Position numbers and translations under genes: made by a program. Positions 43,670 to 51,152 of a DNA stretch of 64,000 nucleotides are shown here, piece by piece; the stretch's first letter is position 1, and each line of letters starts with the position of its first letter. The notes below the pieces were generated by a model. It was not told the DNA's origin and did no database searches. It saw nothing but the letters and a program-made list of their open reading frames with translations. The DNA comes from Natronomonas gomsonensis (GTDB lineage Archaea; Halobacteriota; Halobacteria; Halobacteriales; Haloarculaceae): the NCBI RefSeq assembly GCF_024300825.1, contig NZ_CP101323.1:3410001-3474000 (forward strand), read 5' to 3'.

Positions 43670-44329
43670 TCACAGCTGTGAGCCTTCCTCGTGCGGTTGA
43701 ATGACGACGAACCCGTCGGAGCCGGTGAACTCCATCTGTATCGTCTCACCCGAAGTTTGTCCGATTTCAATCATCTTGTTCGTCCTGAACGACGGTGAGA
43801 GATTGGTGCTCCACGCGACGGTTGCGTCGGGGTCGGTCACGACCGGCGGTGTCATCACCAATGGGTCGCCGTGCGTCGAGATGGCGACCTGTCCGGGACC
43901 GGTGAGATAGACGTTGGTCAGTCCCCCGGCGGCCGCTTCCGAGAGGCTTCCGATGGTGTTGATTTCGTAATCGACCGTGGACCCGAAGCCAAGGATATCG
44001 TTGCCGTTGACCGAAATCGATTCGTCGGGGTCGAGGTCGAGGATTTGGACCTTTTTGCCTCGGTCGGCAACGTAGAGCCGACCGCTCCCCTCGGCTTCCA
44101 TAATCGGCGTCCCCTCGCTCGTCACCGCCTCCTTGACGAACCCGGTGAGTCCACCCTCGGCGGAGGATTTTCCGGTGAACGTCATCTCGCCGGTGTATCC
44201 AATCATCGACCCGGCCTTTATCATCACCGTCCCATCGACGGGGATTTCGAGCAGTCGATTGTTCGTCTTCCGAAAGCCGTCTTCGCTCTCCGTGGGGGCG
44301 TGCGATTGGGTGAATTCTTCTAAGTTCAT
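43670..44329 (-). CDS. AIM24-family protein
   Basis: 219 residues. AIM24/TIGR00266-type beta-sandwich: TVMIKAGSMIGYTGEMTFTGKSS, GGLTGFVKEAVTSEGTPIMEAEGSGRLYVADRGKKVQILDL, and AGGLTNVYLTGPGQVAIST are typical blocks. The fold is related to tubby-like domains. Functions reported for the family (mitochondrial biogenesis factor, membrane-associated roles) do not transfer directly. Leaderless promoter: TTTTAC at 44359-44364 on the minus strand, with the inverted repeat 44377-44395 12 bp upstream of it. Confidence 0.87.
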   Translation of the reverse strand: MNLEEFTQSHAPTESEDGFRKTNNRLLEIPVDGTVMIKAGSMIGYTGEMTFTGKSSAEGGLTGFVKEAVTSEGTPIMEAEGSGRLYVADRGKKVQILDLDPDESISVNGNDILGFGSTVDYEINTIGSLSEAAAGGLTNVYLTGPGQVAISTHGDPLVMTPPVVTDPDATVAWSTNLSPSFRTNKMIEIGQTSGETIQMEFTGSDGFVVIQPHEEGSQL

Positions 44330-44376
44330 GGCGACACCCGAGGTTTCACAACTGATGAGTAAAACCGGCAGGGCAC

Positions 44377-44395
44377 TGTTTCACGAATTGAAACA
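44377..44395 (-). promoter_or_regulatory. GTTTCA-N5-TGAAAC upstream element
   Basis: TGTTTCA-CGAAT-TGAAACA, perfect 7-bp arms with a 5-bp spacer, 12 bp upstream of the TATA box of the AIM24 gene. An extra GTTTCA half-site is at 44343-44348 next to the start codon. Confidence 0.7.
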
Positions 44396-44590
44396 CTGCG
44401 GGCGGTTTGATGTTACTTACCTGTGCACGATTAGGTGCCCGCCGAGTCGGAGGCGGGAGCAGTATCCGACGCCGAAGCGAAAATCCGTTCCCTCCACCCC
44501 CTCCGTAATCCCCCACTGCCGCCCTCTTTTCGAGGCGACGAAAACGAACGTCCGCATCGAACGGTGCCTCGTTGACGCTGCTCGGTCTAT

Positions 44591-45583
44591 CTACTTTTTT
44601 GTCTGTTCTCGTCGACGCGCTTCGGCCGACAGTGCCTCGATTCGGTCCCGCGTCGGCGGATGCGTATCGAAGAGCCGTCGTTCGATTCTGTGGAGCCGTT
44701 TTCGAAGCCACCAGTAGGACGGTTCGGTTTCGCCGTCGGGGCCGAGCATCACCTTCTCGGGTTCGTCCGGTTCGAGCGAGAGAATGGATAGCGACGAGAC
44801 ACCCGCAACCGCCCGGAGGTCTTGGTTCGGTGTCTCGGCGATGTTTCGGTCCAGCCGCTGGAGCGCGCTGGCAAGAGCGGCGGGCGAACCGGTCGCCTCC
44901 GCGGCAGCCCGGTCGGCTGCCCGCTCTCGGACTCTCGAAAGCCGGGCGACGATTGTTCGTCCGATAACCCAAACGACCGTCGAGAGGAACGCCAGCGGGA
45001 CGACGACAATGGCGCCCCAACCGGGATTCTCCACCTTCGAAACCCGAGTCCCCAGCCCCTCGGCGAGGACGACCGGGAGCGAAACGGCGGTCATAATCAT
45101 CGCGTCTCGGTTTTTGACGTGAGCGAGTTCGTGAGCGAGTACCGCTTCCAACTCGTCAGTTCCCTCAAGCGCTTCGAGGGTGCCACGCGAGAGCACCAAG
45201 TGAACGGCGTCCGGCCGGAAGCCGACGGCCAACGCTTCGGGTACGTCTCGTTCCGCTATTGCAATACGGGGGACAGGTACGTCGAGTTGGGCTGCGATTC
45301 GAGTCGCCGTCTCGTACAGTTCCGGTGCCGCATCTCGACTCACGGTCTGGGCGTCCGCGAACCGCTCTATCGTGTCGACCTGCCTGTATTCGAGATAGCC
45401 GACGGTCAACAGGATTATCGCAGTGATTCCGGCCGAAAGCATGGCTGGCGAACCGATTTCGAGAAAAGTGAGAATAGCGTAAAAGACGCCCCACGTTCCC
45501 GCGAGAAACCCAACGGTAACAACGCCGATTCCGGCGACGGCACCGACCATTCCAACATACAATTCGAGGTGATTGGAGGGCAT
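44591..45583 (-). CDS. htpX: HtpX-like M48 membrane metalloprotease
   Basis: 330 residues from the ATG at 45583. Two N-terminal membrane helices are followed by the zinc motif AVLAHELAHVKNRDAM (HExxH) near residue 150. Two more hydrophobic segments follow (AVSLPVVLAEGLG and AIVVVPLAFLSTVVWVIG). The third zinc ligand region is VRERAADRAAAEATG. M48 proteases degrade misfolded membrane proteins under envelope stress. In canonical HtpX the third ligand is Glu in an E-x3-D setting, and here RERAADRAA provides it. It is 78 bp downstream of a membrane wHTH gene on the same strand. Confidence 0.9.
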   Translation of the reverse strand: MPSNHLELYVGMVGAVAGIGVVTVGFLAGTWGVFYAILTFLEIGSPAMLSAGITAIILLTVGYLEYRQVDTIERFADAQTVSRDAAPELYETATRIAAQLDVPVPRIAIAERDVPEALAVGFRPDAVHLVLSRGTLEALEGTDELEAVLAHELAHVKNRDAMIMTAVSLPVVLAEGLGTRVSKVENPGWGAIVVVPLAFLSTVVWVIGRTIVARLSRVRERAADRAAAEATGSPAALASALQRLDRNIAETPNQDLRAVAGVSSLSILSLEPDEPEKVMLGPDGETEPSYWWLRKRLHRIERRLFDTHPPTRDRIEALSAEARRREQTKK

Positions 45584-45661
45584 CACGAACGGCTTCGGAA
45601 CAGGTGCTGAAAAACGTTGAGTACCGACTTCGATGGCCGATTCGGGCAGTCGTCCCGTCGT

Positions 45662-46225
45662 TCAGTTGGTGGGGTTGGAACGCACCCGGTTGACTACTCG
45701 CTCGGTGACCAACAGTAGCAGGCAGACGCCGAAGAGGTCGAACGCAGTATCCCAGAGAACGAGGTCACTCTTGGCCCCCGGGTCGACACCGAGAACAGTC
45801 AACACACTGCCGAGAGTCAAAAGCAGGAGGCTCAACTGAAAGCCGGCTAGCACCAACGTACGGACGCCGGCGGTGTCACGCATCGTAAGGAACCGACGCA
45901 GCGAGAGTTGGTCCAACGGGTTGGCTGCCGTGAGAGGTCGGTCTGCCTCGGCTGGTGGCTGCTCCGAGTCCGGGTCTCTGATGTAGTGCAGCGTCGCCGG
46001 CTCGTCGTACGATGTCGTGGCGACGATGTCGCTCGCTCGGAGTTCGTCCAGTTGCTCCAGAAGTATTTCGTCTTCGATATCGGGGAAAACGTCCGTACAC
46101 AACTGTTTAGTCGAGAGGAACGGCTGATCTGTCTGGAGTAGCGATTCGACGAGTCCGACTCGAATCGCGTCGAAATCGGTCCCCCGGTCGATTCGACGTT
46201 CTATCCATGGCGGGAGGGCGGACAT
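45662..46225 (-). CDS. membrane-tethered winged-helix protein (paralogue A)
   Basis: 187 residues from MSALPPWIERRIDRGTDF at 46225. The N-terminal 85 residues form a winged-helix-like domain (LLQTDQPFLSTKQLCTDVFPDIEDEILLEQLDELRASDIVATTSY). The middle is a conserved amphipathic stretch (NPLDQLSLRRFLTMRDTAGVRTLVLAGFQL). Two membrane helices end the protein (LSLLLLTLGSVLTVLGV and AFDLFGVCLLLLVTERV). It is clearly homologous to 48795-49370 over the whole length. Upstream of htpX on the same strand, suggesting it senses or controls envelope state. No ligand is evident. Confidence 0.78.
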   Translation of the reverse strand: MSALPPWIERRIDRGTDFDAIRVGLVESLLQTDQPFLSTKQLCTDVFPDIEDEILLEQLDELRASDIVATTSYDEPATLHYIRDPDSEQPPAEADRPLTAANPLDQLSLRRFLTMRDTAGVRTLVLAGFQLSLLLLTLGSVLTVLGVDPGAKSDLVLWDTAFDLFGVCLLLLVTERVVNRVRSNPTN

Positions 46226-46410
46226 GGCAAAGCCCCCTCGTCTCCAGAACGGGATAAATCGGTGCGGAGATTCTGCGGCCACTGGCCGGCAATCGGCGCG
46301 CGTACAACGGCGTCGGACGCCCACTGAAGCTATCGCGGCGGCACAAGCCGAGTGACTCCTGAACTGCAGACAGCCAGATACTTGTCTCGGCCAATCCGCA
46401 TATTCGGCCG

Positions 46411-47676
46411 ATGGTCTCCCTCCAGACCGTACAACACTACAGTCCTCCCGCGGAGACGATAGCCGTCATCGTTGCGAACGCGCTGCCACTCGTCGGCGTC
46501 GTCTTCCTGGGCTGGGACCTCGCGGCCCTCGTCTTTCTCTACTGGTTCGAACTCGGCATCCTCTCGTTTTGGGCACTCGCTCAAGCGCTGTTTGCCGGCC
46601 GCCCCTCGGAACTCGATGGTTCTCCACTGATTGCGGGCGCGGTGGCGAGTAAGCGAACGACGATTCGACTTCCGTTTACCGACCTCGGGATTCGGCTTTC
46701 GACGCTACCCGTCATGGCCGTCGCCATCCCCATCCTCACACTCCTGTGGTTTTTCGCGGGGGTCATGACAGTCGGCGTCATCGGGACCGAAACACCCGAC
46801 CCGGACGCACTGGTGATGGTGGTACTCGCCGGCTTCGGCATCTTCTGCAGCGAAGGGGCCTCGACGCTCCTCGAGTATTTCTACCGAGGTGGCTACCGCG
46901 AACATAGCGCGCAAACCGCGATTCAGGGCGTGTTCATCCGCGCCGCGGTAATCGGTGTCGGCGGAATGTTGACCGCGATGTTCGTCGGGCTTGGTGCGGG
47001 GGCGGTCGAACCCGACGACCCGATTACGGCGGTCGACCCGACTGTCGTCGGCTTCCCGCTCCTGGTTGGAATCGTCCTCGTGAAATTCGCGTTCGACCTC
47101 GGGGGTCTCTATCGCGACCGGTTGGTCGCCTTCGACGAGGCGTCGTACTTCGAACTCGGGTGGGCGTACGAACCCCCATCCGAAGACTCCATCCTTCCGG
47201 CCAAGCCCGTAACCGAACGACTGCGCCCGACCGGCGTGGGCAGAGCCGTGGGCGGCGTTTCGGTCTCGAACGTGCGACGCCATCCGGGTGCGCTGGCCGT
47301 CGGTGGCTTCATCCTCCTCGTGTCGCTGCTCTTCGTCATGGGTGGCGTCTGGGATACTGTGCTTGTCTTGGTGGCACTCGCTCTCGTCGTTCCAATGATG
47401 CTTCTCCTGCTCGACTACTGGCTGCGGTACGGTGGCATCGAGTATCGGGTGTCGGGAGACACGGTTGTCGCCTACGACCGACTGTTTCGGACGCGGTTGT
47501 GGCGAATCGAGCCGTGGGACGAAAGCGGCTTGCGCATCGAGCAGGGTCGACTTGACGGCGTACTCGACACGTCGACGGTCGTCATCGAGTGTTCCGAGCG
47601 GGACCTTCGGCTGCCACACGTTCGGAACCCCGACCCGATTATCGACGTGTTCGACCGTCGTGTCAGCGGCGGCTAA
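46411..47676 (+). CDS. polytopic membrane protein (DUF6498-like)
   Basis: 421 residues with about eight membrane helices. The N-terminal block (WDLAALVFLYWFELGILSFWALAQALFAGR) resembles DUF6498 proteins. A central loop (residues 215-275) is cytoplasmic or external and charged. After two further helices (VGGFILLVSLLFVMGGVWDTVLVLVALALVVPMMLLLLDYWLRY) the last 75 residues form a small beta domain: GIEYRVSGDTVVAYDRLFRTRLWRIEPWDESGLRIEQ. That segment resembles bacterial PH domains. Function unknown. Confidence 0.8.
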   Translation: MVSLQTVQHYSPPAETIAVIVANALPLVGVVFLGWDLAALVFLYWFELGILSFWALAQALFAGRPSELDGSPLIAGAVASKRTTIRLPFTDLGIRLSTLPVMAVAIPILTLLWFFAGVMTVGVIGTETPDPDALVMVVLAGFGIFCSEGASTLLEYFYRGGYREHSAQTAIQGVFIRAAVIGVGGMLTAMFVGLGAGAVEPDDPITAVDPTVVGFPLLVGIVLVKFAFDLGGLYRDRLVAFDEASYFELGWAYEPPSEDSILPAKPVTERLRPTGVGRAVGGVSVSNVRRHPGALAVGGFILLVSLLFVMGGVWDTVLVLVALALVVPMMLLLLDYWLRYGGIEYRVSGDTVVAYDRLFRTRLWRIEPWDESGLRIEQGRLDGVLDTSTVVIECSERDLRLPHVRNPDPIIDVFDRRVSGG

Positions 47677-47745
47677 GGAAGGGCGGCATCCGAACGGTAT
47701 TCGGGGGATTCGAACCGAGCAGCCATCGATTTTCCCTCGGCGTTG

Positions 47746-47850
47746 TCAAAACAGGCCAAGTAGCTCGAGAACCACGTTGACGACCTTGTCTAGCGTTCCT
47801 CGCTCCTCCTCGTCGTCGTTCTCCGACGACACGGTATTGCTGTCTCTCAT
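47746..47850 (-). CDS. candidate small protein (34 residues)
   Basis: ATG at 47848-47850, stop at 47746-47748. It has an acidic first half (SSENDDEEER) and an amphipathic or hydrophobic C-terminal helix (LDKVVNVVLELLGLF), an organisation seen in many haloarchaeal small proteins. It is 50 bp downstream of the HTH gene at 47901-48299 on the same strand and could be its operon partner. It is too short for coding statistics, so it is a prediction only. Confidence 0.4.
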   Translation of the reverse strand: MRDSNTVSSENDDEEERGTLDKVVNVVLELLGLF

Positions 47851-47900
47851 GTTCTTTTGCGCTTTGTACGTCGATGTCGAGTGGTTCACCCCGGACGATA

Positions 47901-48299
47901 TCAACGCTGACGGTCGTCTTCGGTGTCTACGGTCAGTGACTCTCCTGTCGAACGATGTGACCGGTCGAGGGAGACTTCGAAAGAGCCGTCGACGAATTCG
48001 ACGGTTACCGCCTCGAAGGTCGCGACGTACGTCTCACAGTGGTGGCCGTCCGGGTCGTGTCGCTGCCGCGTCTCGATGAGGTCATGTTCCCGGAGGCGGT
48101 CGATGCGTCGATACGTCGTCGCTTTCGAGGTGCCACAGCGGTCCATCAACTCACGCGCCGACAACGGTTCGTCGCTCGTGTGTCGGAGGATGGAGCGTGC
48201 GTGCTCGTCTTCGAGGAGGGCTGCGATTCCCTCTAGGTCGACGTCGAGTCCTGCGTTCCGAGGGCTGACTCGCTTCGTAGCGGGGTGTGCATTACTCAT
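47901..48299 (-). CDS. ArsR-like winged-helix transcriptional regulator
   Basis: 132 residues. DNA-binding domain: LEDEHARSILRHTSDEPLSARELMDRCGTSKATTYRRIDRLREHDLIETRQRHDPDGHHCETYVATFE (about residues 29-95) with recognition helix SKATTYRRIDRL. The C-terminal 35 residues are a short beta/acidic tail. No metal-binding Cys pair is seen. It overlaps the DUF4870 gene upstream by 8 bp, so they are coupled. A candidate regulator for the surrounding envelope genes. Confidence 0.85.
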   Translation of the reverse strand: MSNAHPATKRVSPRNAGLDVDLEGIAALLEDEHARSILRHTSDEPLSARELMDRCGTSKATTYRRIDRLREHDLIETRQRHDPDGHHCETYVATFEAVTVEFVDGSFEVSLDRSHRSTGESLTVDTEDDRQR

Positions 48300-48747
48300 C
48301 GTTCGACACGAGTTCGGGAACCAGTGGGTACTTCCAAGCCGTTCCGAAGATGGCCTTCCCTGTCGCGATAAACGGGAATATCAAGCCGAGGAACGAGGCG
48401 ACGATGAACACGAATGCGGAGACGATTGCCACCACCGTGACGACGGTATCCAACGGAGCGGGAAGCGTTATGAGCTCTATTGTCCCTCCCGTCCCGGTTT
48501 CGAGTTCTTCGGCACCGAACAGGAAGGTCACGATGGTGATGATTGCGAGGATGGTTATGGATAGATGCCAATTCAGCGCGTGCCGTGCGTTCTCTTTGGT
48601 GAATTGGTGACTCGAGGCCAGGTATACGATGCCAGCGCCGACGATACCGGCTCCGAAGAGGCCGGTCAGGAAGCCGAAGATGTGGACCAATATTCCGGTA
48701 ATCGGGCGTTGCTCTAAGAGGTCGGGCGACGATGTCGTTTCTGTCAT
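48292..48747 (-). CDS. DUF4870-family membrane protein
   Basis: 151 residues, four helices. DUF4870 features are GILVHIFGFLTGLFGAGIVGAGIVYLAS, HQFTKENARHALNWHLSITILAIITIVTFL (the conserved N-A-x2-A-x-N-W/F signature), and a C-terminal pair of helices. Such small membrane proteins are widespread, of unknown function, and often in stress-related operons. First gene of a three-gene leftward unit with the ArsR-like regulator and the 34-residue candidate. Confidence 0.85.
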   Translation of the reverse strand: MTETTSSPDLLEQRPITGILVHIFGFLTGLFGAGIVGAGIVYLASSHQFTKENARHALNWHLSITILAIITIVTFLFGAEELETGTGGTIELITLPAPLDTVVTVVAIVSAFVFIVASFLGLIFPFIATGKAIFGTAWKYPLVPELVSNDE

Positions 48748-48794
48748 TTCGTGGGAGGGTGTGTTCGTGTCTCAGTTGTTTCGATGCGATACGG

Positions 48795-49370
48795 TCACTC
48801 GGCTCCGAACCAGTCCTTGTTACGAATCCAACGCGCGATTCGTTCGCCAATCAACAGGAGCAGACAGATGCCGAAGAGGTCGAAGGCGGCGGCCAGCAGT
48901 CGGCTGTCGCTTTGCGTTCCCGCGTTGACTCCGAGAACGAGCGCGACGGCACCGAGTGCGAAAAGCAGCAGACTGAGTTGAAAGCCTGCCAGTACGAGCG
49001 TGCGGATTCCCACGGTGTCTTGAAGGGTGAGGAATCCGCGAAGGGAGAGCCGATCCAGCGGGGATTCGCTGGTCAACGCACGCTTGCCTTCGGGTGAGAG
49101 CGGCCAGTCCGATTCTCGGTGATCGATGTAGTACAGCGTAATCGATTCGGGATACGTCTCGGTCGCGACTACATCGATTTCCTGTAGCTCCTTGAGTCGG
49201 TTCCGGACCGTTCCTTTCCCGACGTCCGGTTTCACACGCGCTTGGAGCTGTCGAATCGAGAAGAACGGTCGATCGGCCTCGAGCATCGTCTCGACGACGT
49301 GCTCTTGGGTGAGCGTGTTGTTGAGGTTCCGATCGATACGTTCTTCGATCCACTTCGGCGTCTCTGACAC
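48795..49370 (-). CDS. membrane-tethered winged-helix protein (paralogue B)
   Basis: 191 residues. The layout matches 45662-46225: MSETPKWIEERIDRNLN, winged helix (MLEADRPFFSIRQLQARVKPDVGKGTVRNRLKELQEIDVVATETY), conserved SPLDRLSLRGFLTLQDTVGIRTLVLAGFQL, and two C-terminal helices (LSLLLFALGAVALVLGV; AFDLFGICLLLLIGERIARW). Divergence is greatest in the wing region, as expected for regulators with different targets. Lies 47 bp upstream of the DUF4870 gene on the same strand. Confidence 0.78.
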   Translation of the reverse strand: MSETPKWIEERIDRNLNNTLTQEHVVETMLEADRPFFSIRQLQARVKPDVGKGTVRNRLKELQEIDVVATETYPESITLYYIDHRESDWPLSPEGKRALTSESPLDRLSLRGFLTLQDTVGIRTLVLAGFQLSLLLFALGAVALVLGVNAGTQSDSRLLAAAFDLFGICLLLLIGERIARWIRNKDWFGAE

Positions 49371-49582
49371 AGCATCCTCGTCTGTGAGTGCCGGGGTAGT
49401 AAAACCGGGAGCGATTTTCGCGGTCGCCGGGTGCGATTCGGCGGGCGCCCAACGGTGTTCGATAGCAGTCGAAACGAATAATCGCCGATTAAACGATGGC
49501 TTACTGACTAATATCGGGGGTCAGGACCGAAACGGCGAGCGAGGAAAACCGGAGGTGGCTGCAGTTCAGCCCCTACGGTAGT

Positions 49583-50215
49583 TCAGTTCTCCGCCGAGAG
49601 GTCGATTCGGATGATGTCCTCGGAGGAAGTCGTCTCCTCGCTGCCTTCGACTTCCATCGTGAACGTTCCGTCACCGCCACGTTCTATCGAGCTCTCGTTG
49701 AGTTGGACCTGATGGAGCTCATCGGAGCTGATTCGCGTGGCGTTCTCGTCGCTGTCGGCTCGTTTCTGGGCATCTACGGTTTCGATGTCGTAGTTGCTCC
49801 CATCGATTTCGATGGCGTTGGAGGCGTTGAGTCGGACGGGTTCGTGGGTCCGCGTGACGACTCCGTCGGTGAGGTCGACCTCGGCGATGACTCGCGTGTC
49901 ATCGGGGGCGTCGACGGGTGCCATGTGGACGGACACGGAGTCCTCGTCGAACGCCGAGGCCCAGAGCTTGAAGTGGACGCCTGTGTCGTCGTCGAAGTAA
50001 CTCCGTACGGTTTCGTTCGCCCACGCCGCCTCGAGGGCGCGGTCGGCTTCTTCCTCGCTCAGCTCGTCGGGATTGACATTCTCGACGGTGTGGTCGTTCG
50101 GTAGTTCGGTTTCTGTCGATTCATCGGTCGGGGTGTCCAGGGTCGCGCCGACGACACCGCCTGTACTGAGGGCAAGCAGTGCGGCGACCGCCAGGACGGC
50201 TAGTTTGTGTCGCAT
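49583..50215 (-). CDS. secreted acidic protein of unknown function
   Basis: 210 residues. Sec signal peptide (RHKLAVLAVAALLALSTGGVVGA, residues 2-24). The mature part begins with an acidic Thr/Glu segment, then a region resembling a PepSY-type or beta-sandwich domain (RVIAEVDLTDGVVTRTHEPVRLNASNAIEIDGSNYDIETVDAQK). No transmembrane anchor follows, so it is either released or retained by an unseen mechanism. It belongs to the same broad class as the protein at 51153-51785. Function unknown. Confidence 0.72.
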   Translation of the reverse strand: MRHKLAVLAVAALLALSTGGVVGATLDTPTDESTETELPNDHTVENVNPDELSEEEADRALEAAWANETVRSYFDDDTGVHFKLWASAFDEDSVSVHMAPVDAPDDTRVIAEVDLTDGVVTRTHEPVRLNASNAIEIDGSNYDIETVDAQKRADSDENATRISSDELHQVQLNESSIERGGDGTFTMEVEGSEETTSSEDIIRIDLSAEN

Positions 50216-50392
50216 CGTGTTCGTTCACCTCGTGTGAGAGCCGCCACGCCCGGCCGGTGGATACGGTAAATCGACCGTCTACCCCTCGCAAACCGTTCGA
50301 AATCAGCGAGGGTTCGGGTCCGCCGGTGGGGTGGTGCTCTCGTCGTACCCTTCGAAGAAAGACCTGAAAGTGTTTGATTGGAAATGTGTTCC

Positions 50393-50415
50393 GAAACGGT
50401 TTCGAAAGCCGTTTC
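50393..50415. promoter_or_regulatory. inverted repeat GAAACGG-N9-CCGTTTC
   Basis: Perfect 7-bp arms (50393-50399 and 50409-50415), with the centre TTTCGAAA itself a palindrome. It lies immediately after the 50430-51002 gene and upstream of the 49583-50215 gene. It could be an operator for the latter or a transcription-end structure. It contains the GTTTC half-motif but in the opposite arrangement to the 42-44 kb elements. Confidence 0.45.
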
Positions 50416-50429
50416 AGCGGCTGTAGCGG

Positions 50430-51002
50430 CTACGTGAGAACAACGACGTTTCCCATCCCTCGTCGTTTGCGCTCGAGTAGGTCCTTGCTTTCGAGGGTAT
50501 CCAGTGTCCGGCTGACCGTCGCCTTCGAGAGGTCGGTTTCCTCGACGATGTCACGCTGGGGGAGTTTCCCACCGGCGTCCCGAACAATGGTGAACACGGT
50601 CTTTTCGTTGTTGTGCAAGCGCTCAATCGTCTCGTCCCAAGCTTCCGACTGTGGTTGAGCGATACCGTCACCGTCGCTGCGCACGGCGTCCGCGTTGTCG
50701 GTGCCTCGGCCGACGGGTGTCGTTGTCTGTTGACGCTCTCGCGTCTCGGTGTCCACTCCGTCGGGAGCGTCGTCGAAGAGGAGATAGGTCCCGCTCCCGC
50801 CGAGGAGTGTTGCTGCGACGGCGACGACGGCGACTTCGGGATACGTGAAGTACTCACCTAACTGGGTGGTTTCTGCGCCGCTTTGCCCGAGGGAGACCAC
50901 GACTGGTGTGGGCGTAATCAACTGGAGGGCAAGGACGAGCGTCGCAGCCACGAAGAGAATCGCTGCGAGCAGTCGCTTGCCGTGGAGGGCCGGCAATTCC
51001 AT
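50430..51002 (-). CDS. membrane-anchored MarR/TrmB-type winged-helix regulator
   Basis: 190 residues from MELPALHGKRLLAAILFVAATL at 51002. Two N-terminal membrane helices (residues 8-30 and 52-72) place the rest in the cytoplasm. A charged linker leads to a C-terminal winged helix (NEKTVFTIVRDAGGKLPQRDIVEETDLSKATVSRTLDTLESKDLLERKRRGMGNVVVLT). A TATA-like TTTAAT lies about 27 bp upstream, so it is leaderless. The frame is open upstream only across the divergent gene. It shares its 150-bp promoter region, containing repeated TGAAACGC motifs, with the secreted-protein gene at 51153. Confidence 0.86.
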   Translation of the reverse strand: MELPALHGKRLLAAILFVAATLVLALQLITPTPVVVSLGQSGAETTQLGEYFTYPEVAVVAVAATLLGGSGTYLLFDDAPDGVDTETRERQQTTTPVGRGTDNADAVRSDGDGIAQPQSEAWDETIERLHNNEKTVFTIVRDAGGKLPQRDIVEETDLSKATVSRTLDTLESKDLLERKRRGMGNVVVLT

Positions 51003-51062
51003 ACCGATACGTCTCTCACGGCACCGTTTAATGAGTATCGCTCTCTCGTCGAAAAACGGGCG

Positions 51063-51109
51063 TGAAACGCCTGTGAAACGCCTTTCAAACCGGTTTCCAA
51101 CGCGTTTCA
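51063..51109. promoter_or_regulatory. cluster of TGAAACGC half-sites in a divergent promoter
   Basis: TGAAACGC at 51063-51070 and 51074-51081 (direct repeats 11 bp apart, one helical turn). The palindrome AAACCGGTTT is at 51087-51096 and the inverted half-site GCGTTTCA at 51102-51109. Another GTTTCA occurs at 51128-51133. Likely operator for the divergently transcribed wHTH regulator and secreted protein. Confidence 0.55.
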
Positions 51110-51152
51110 GCCAAGGACTGATTTGGTGTTTCACCCAATACTGTAGATAACG

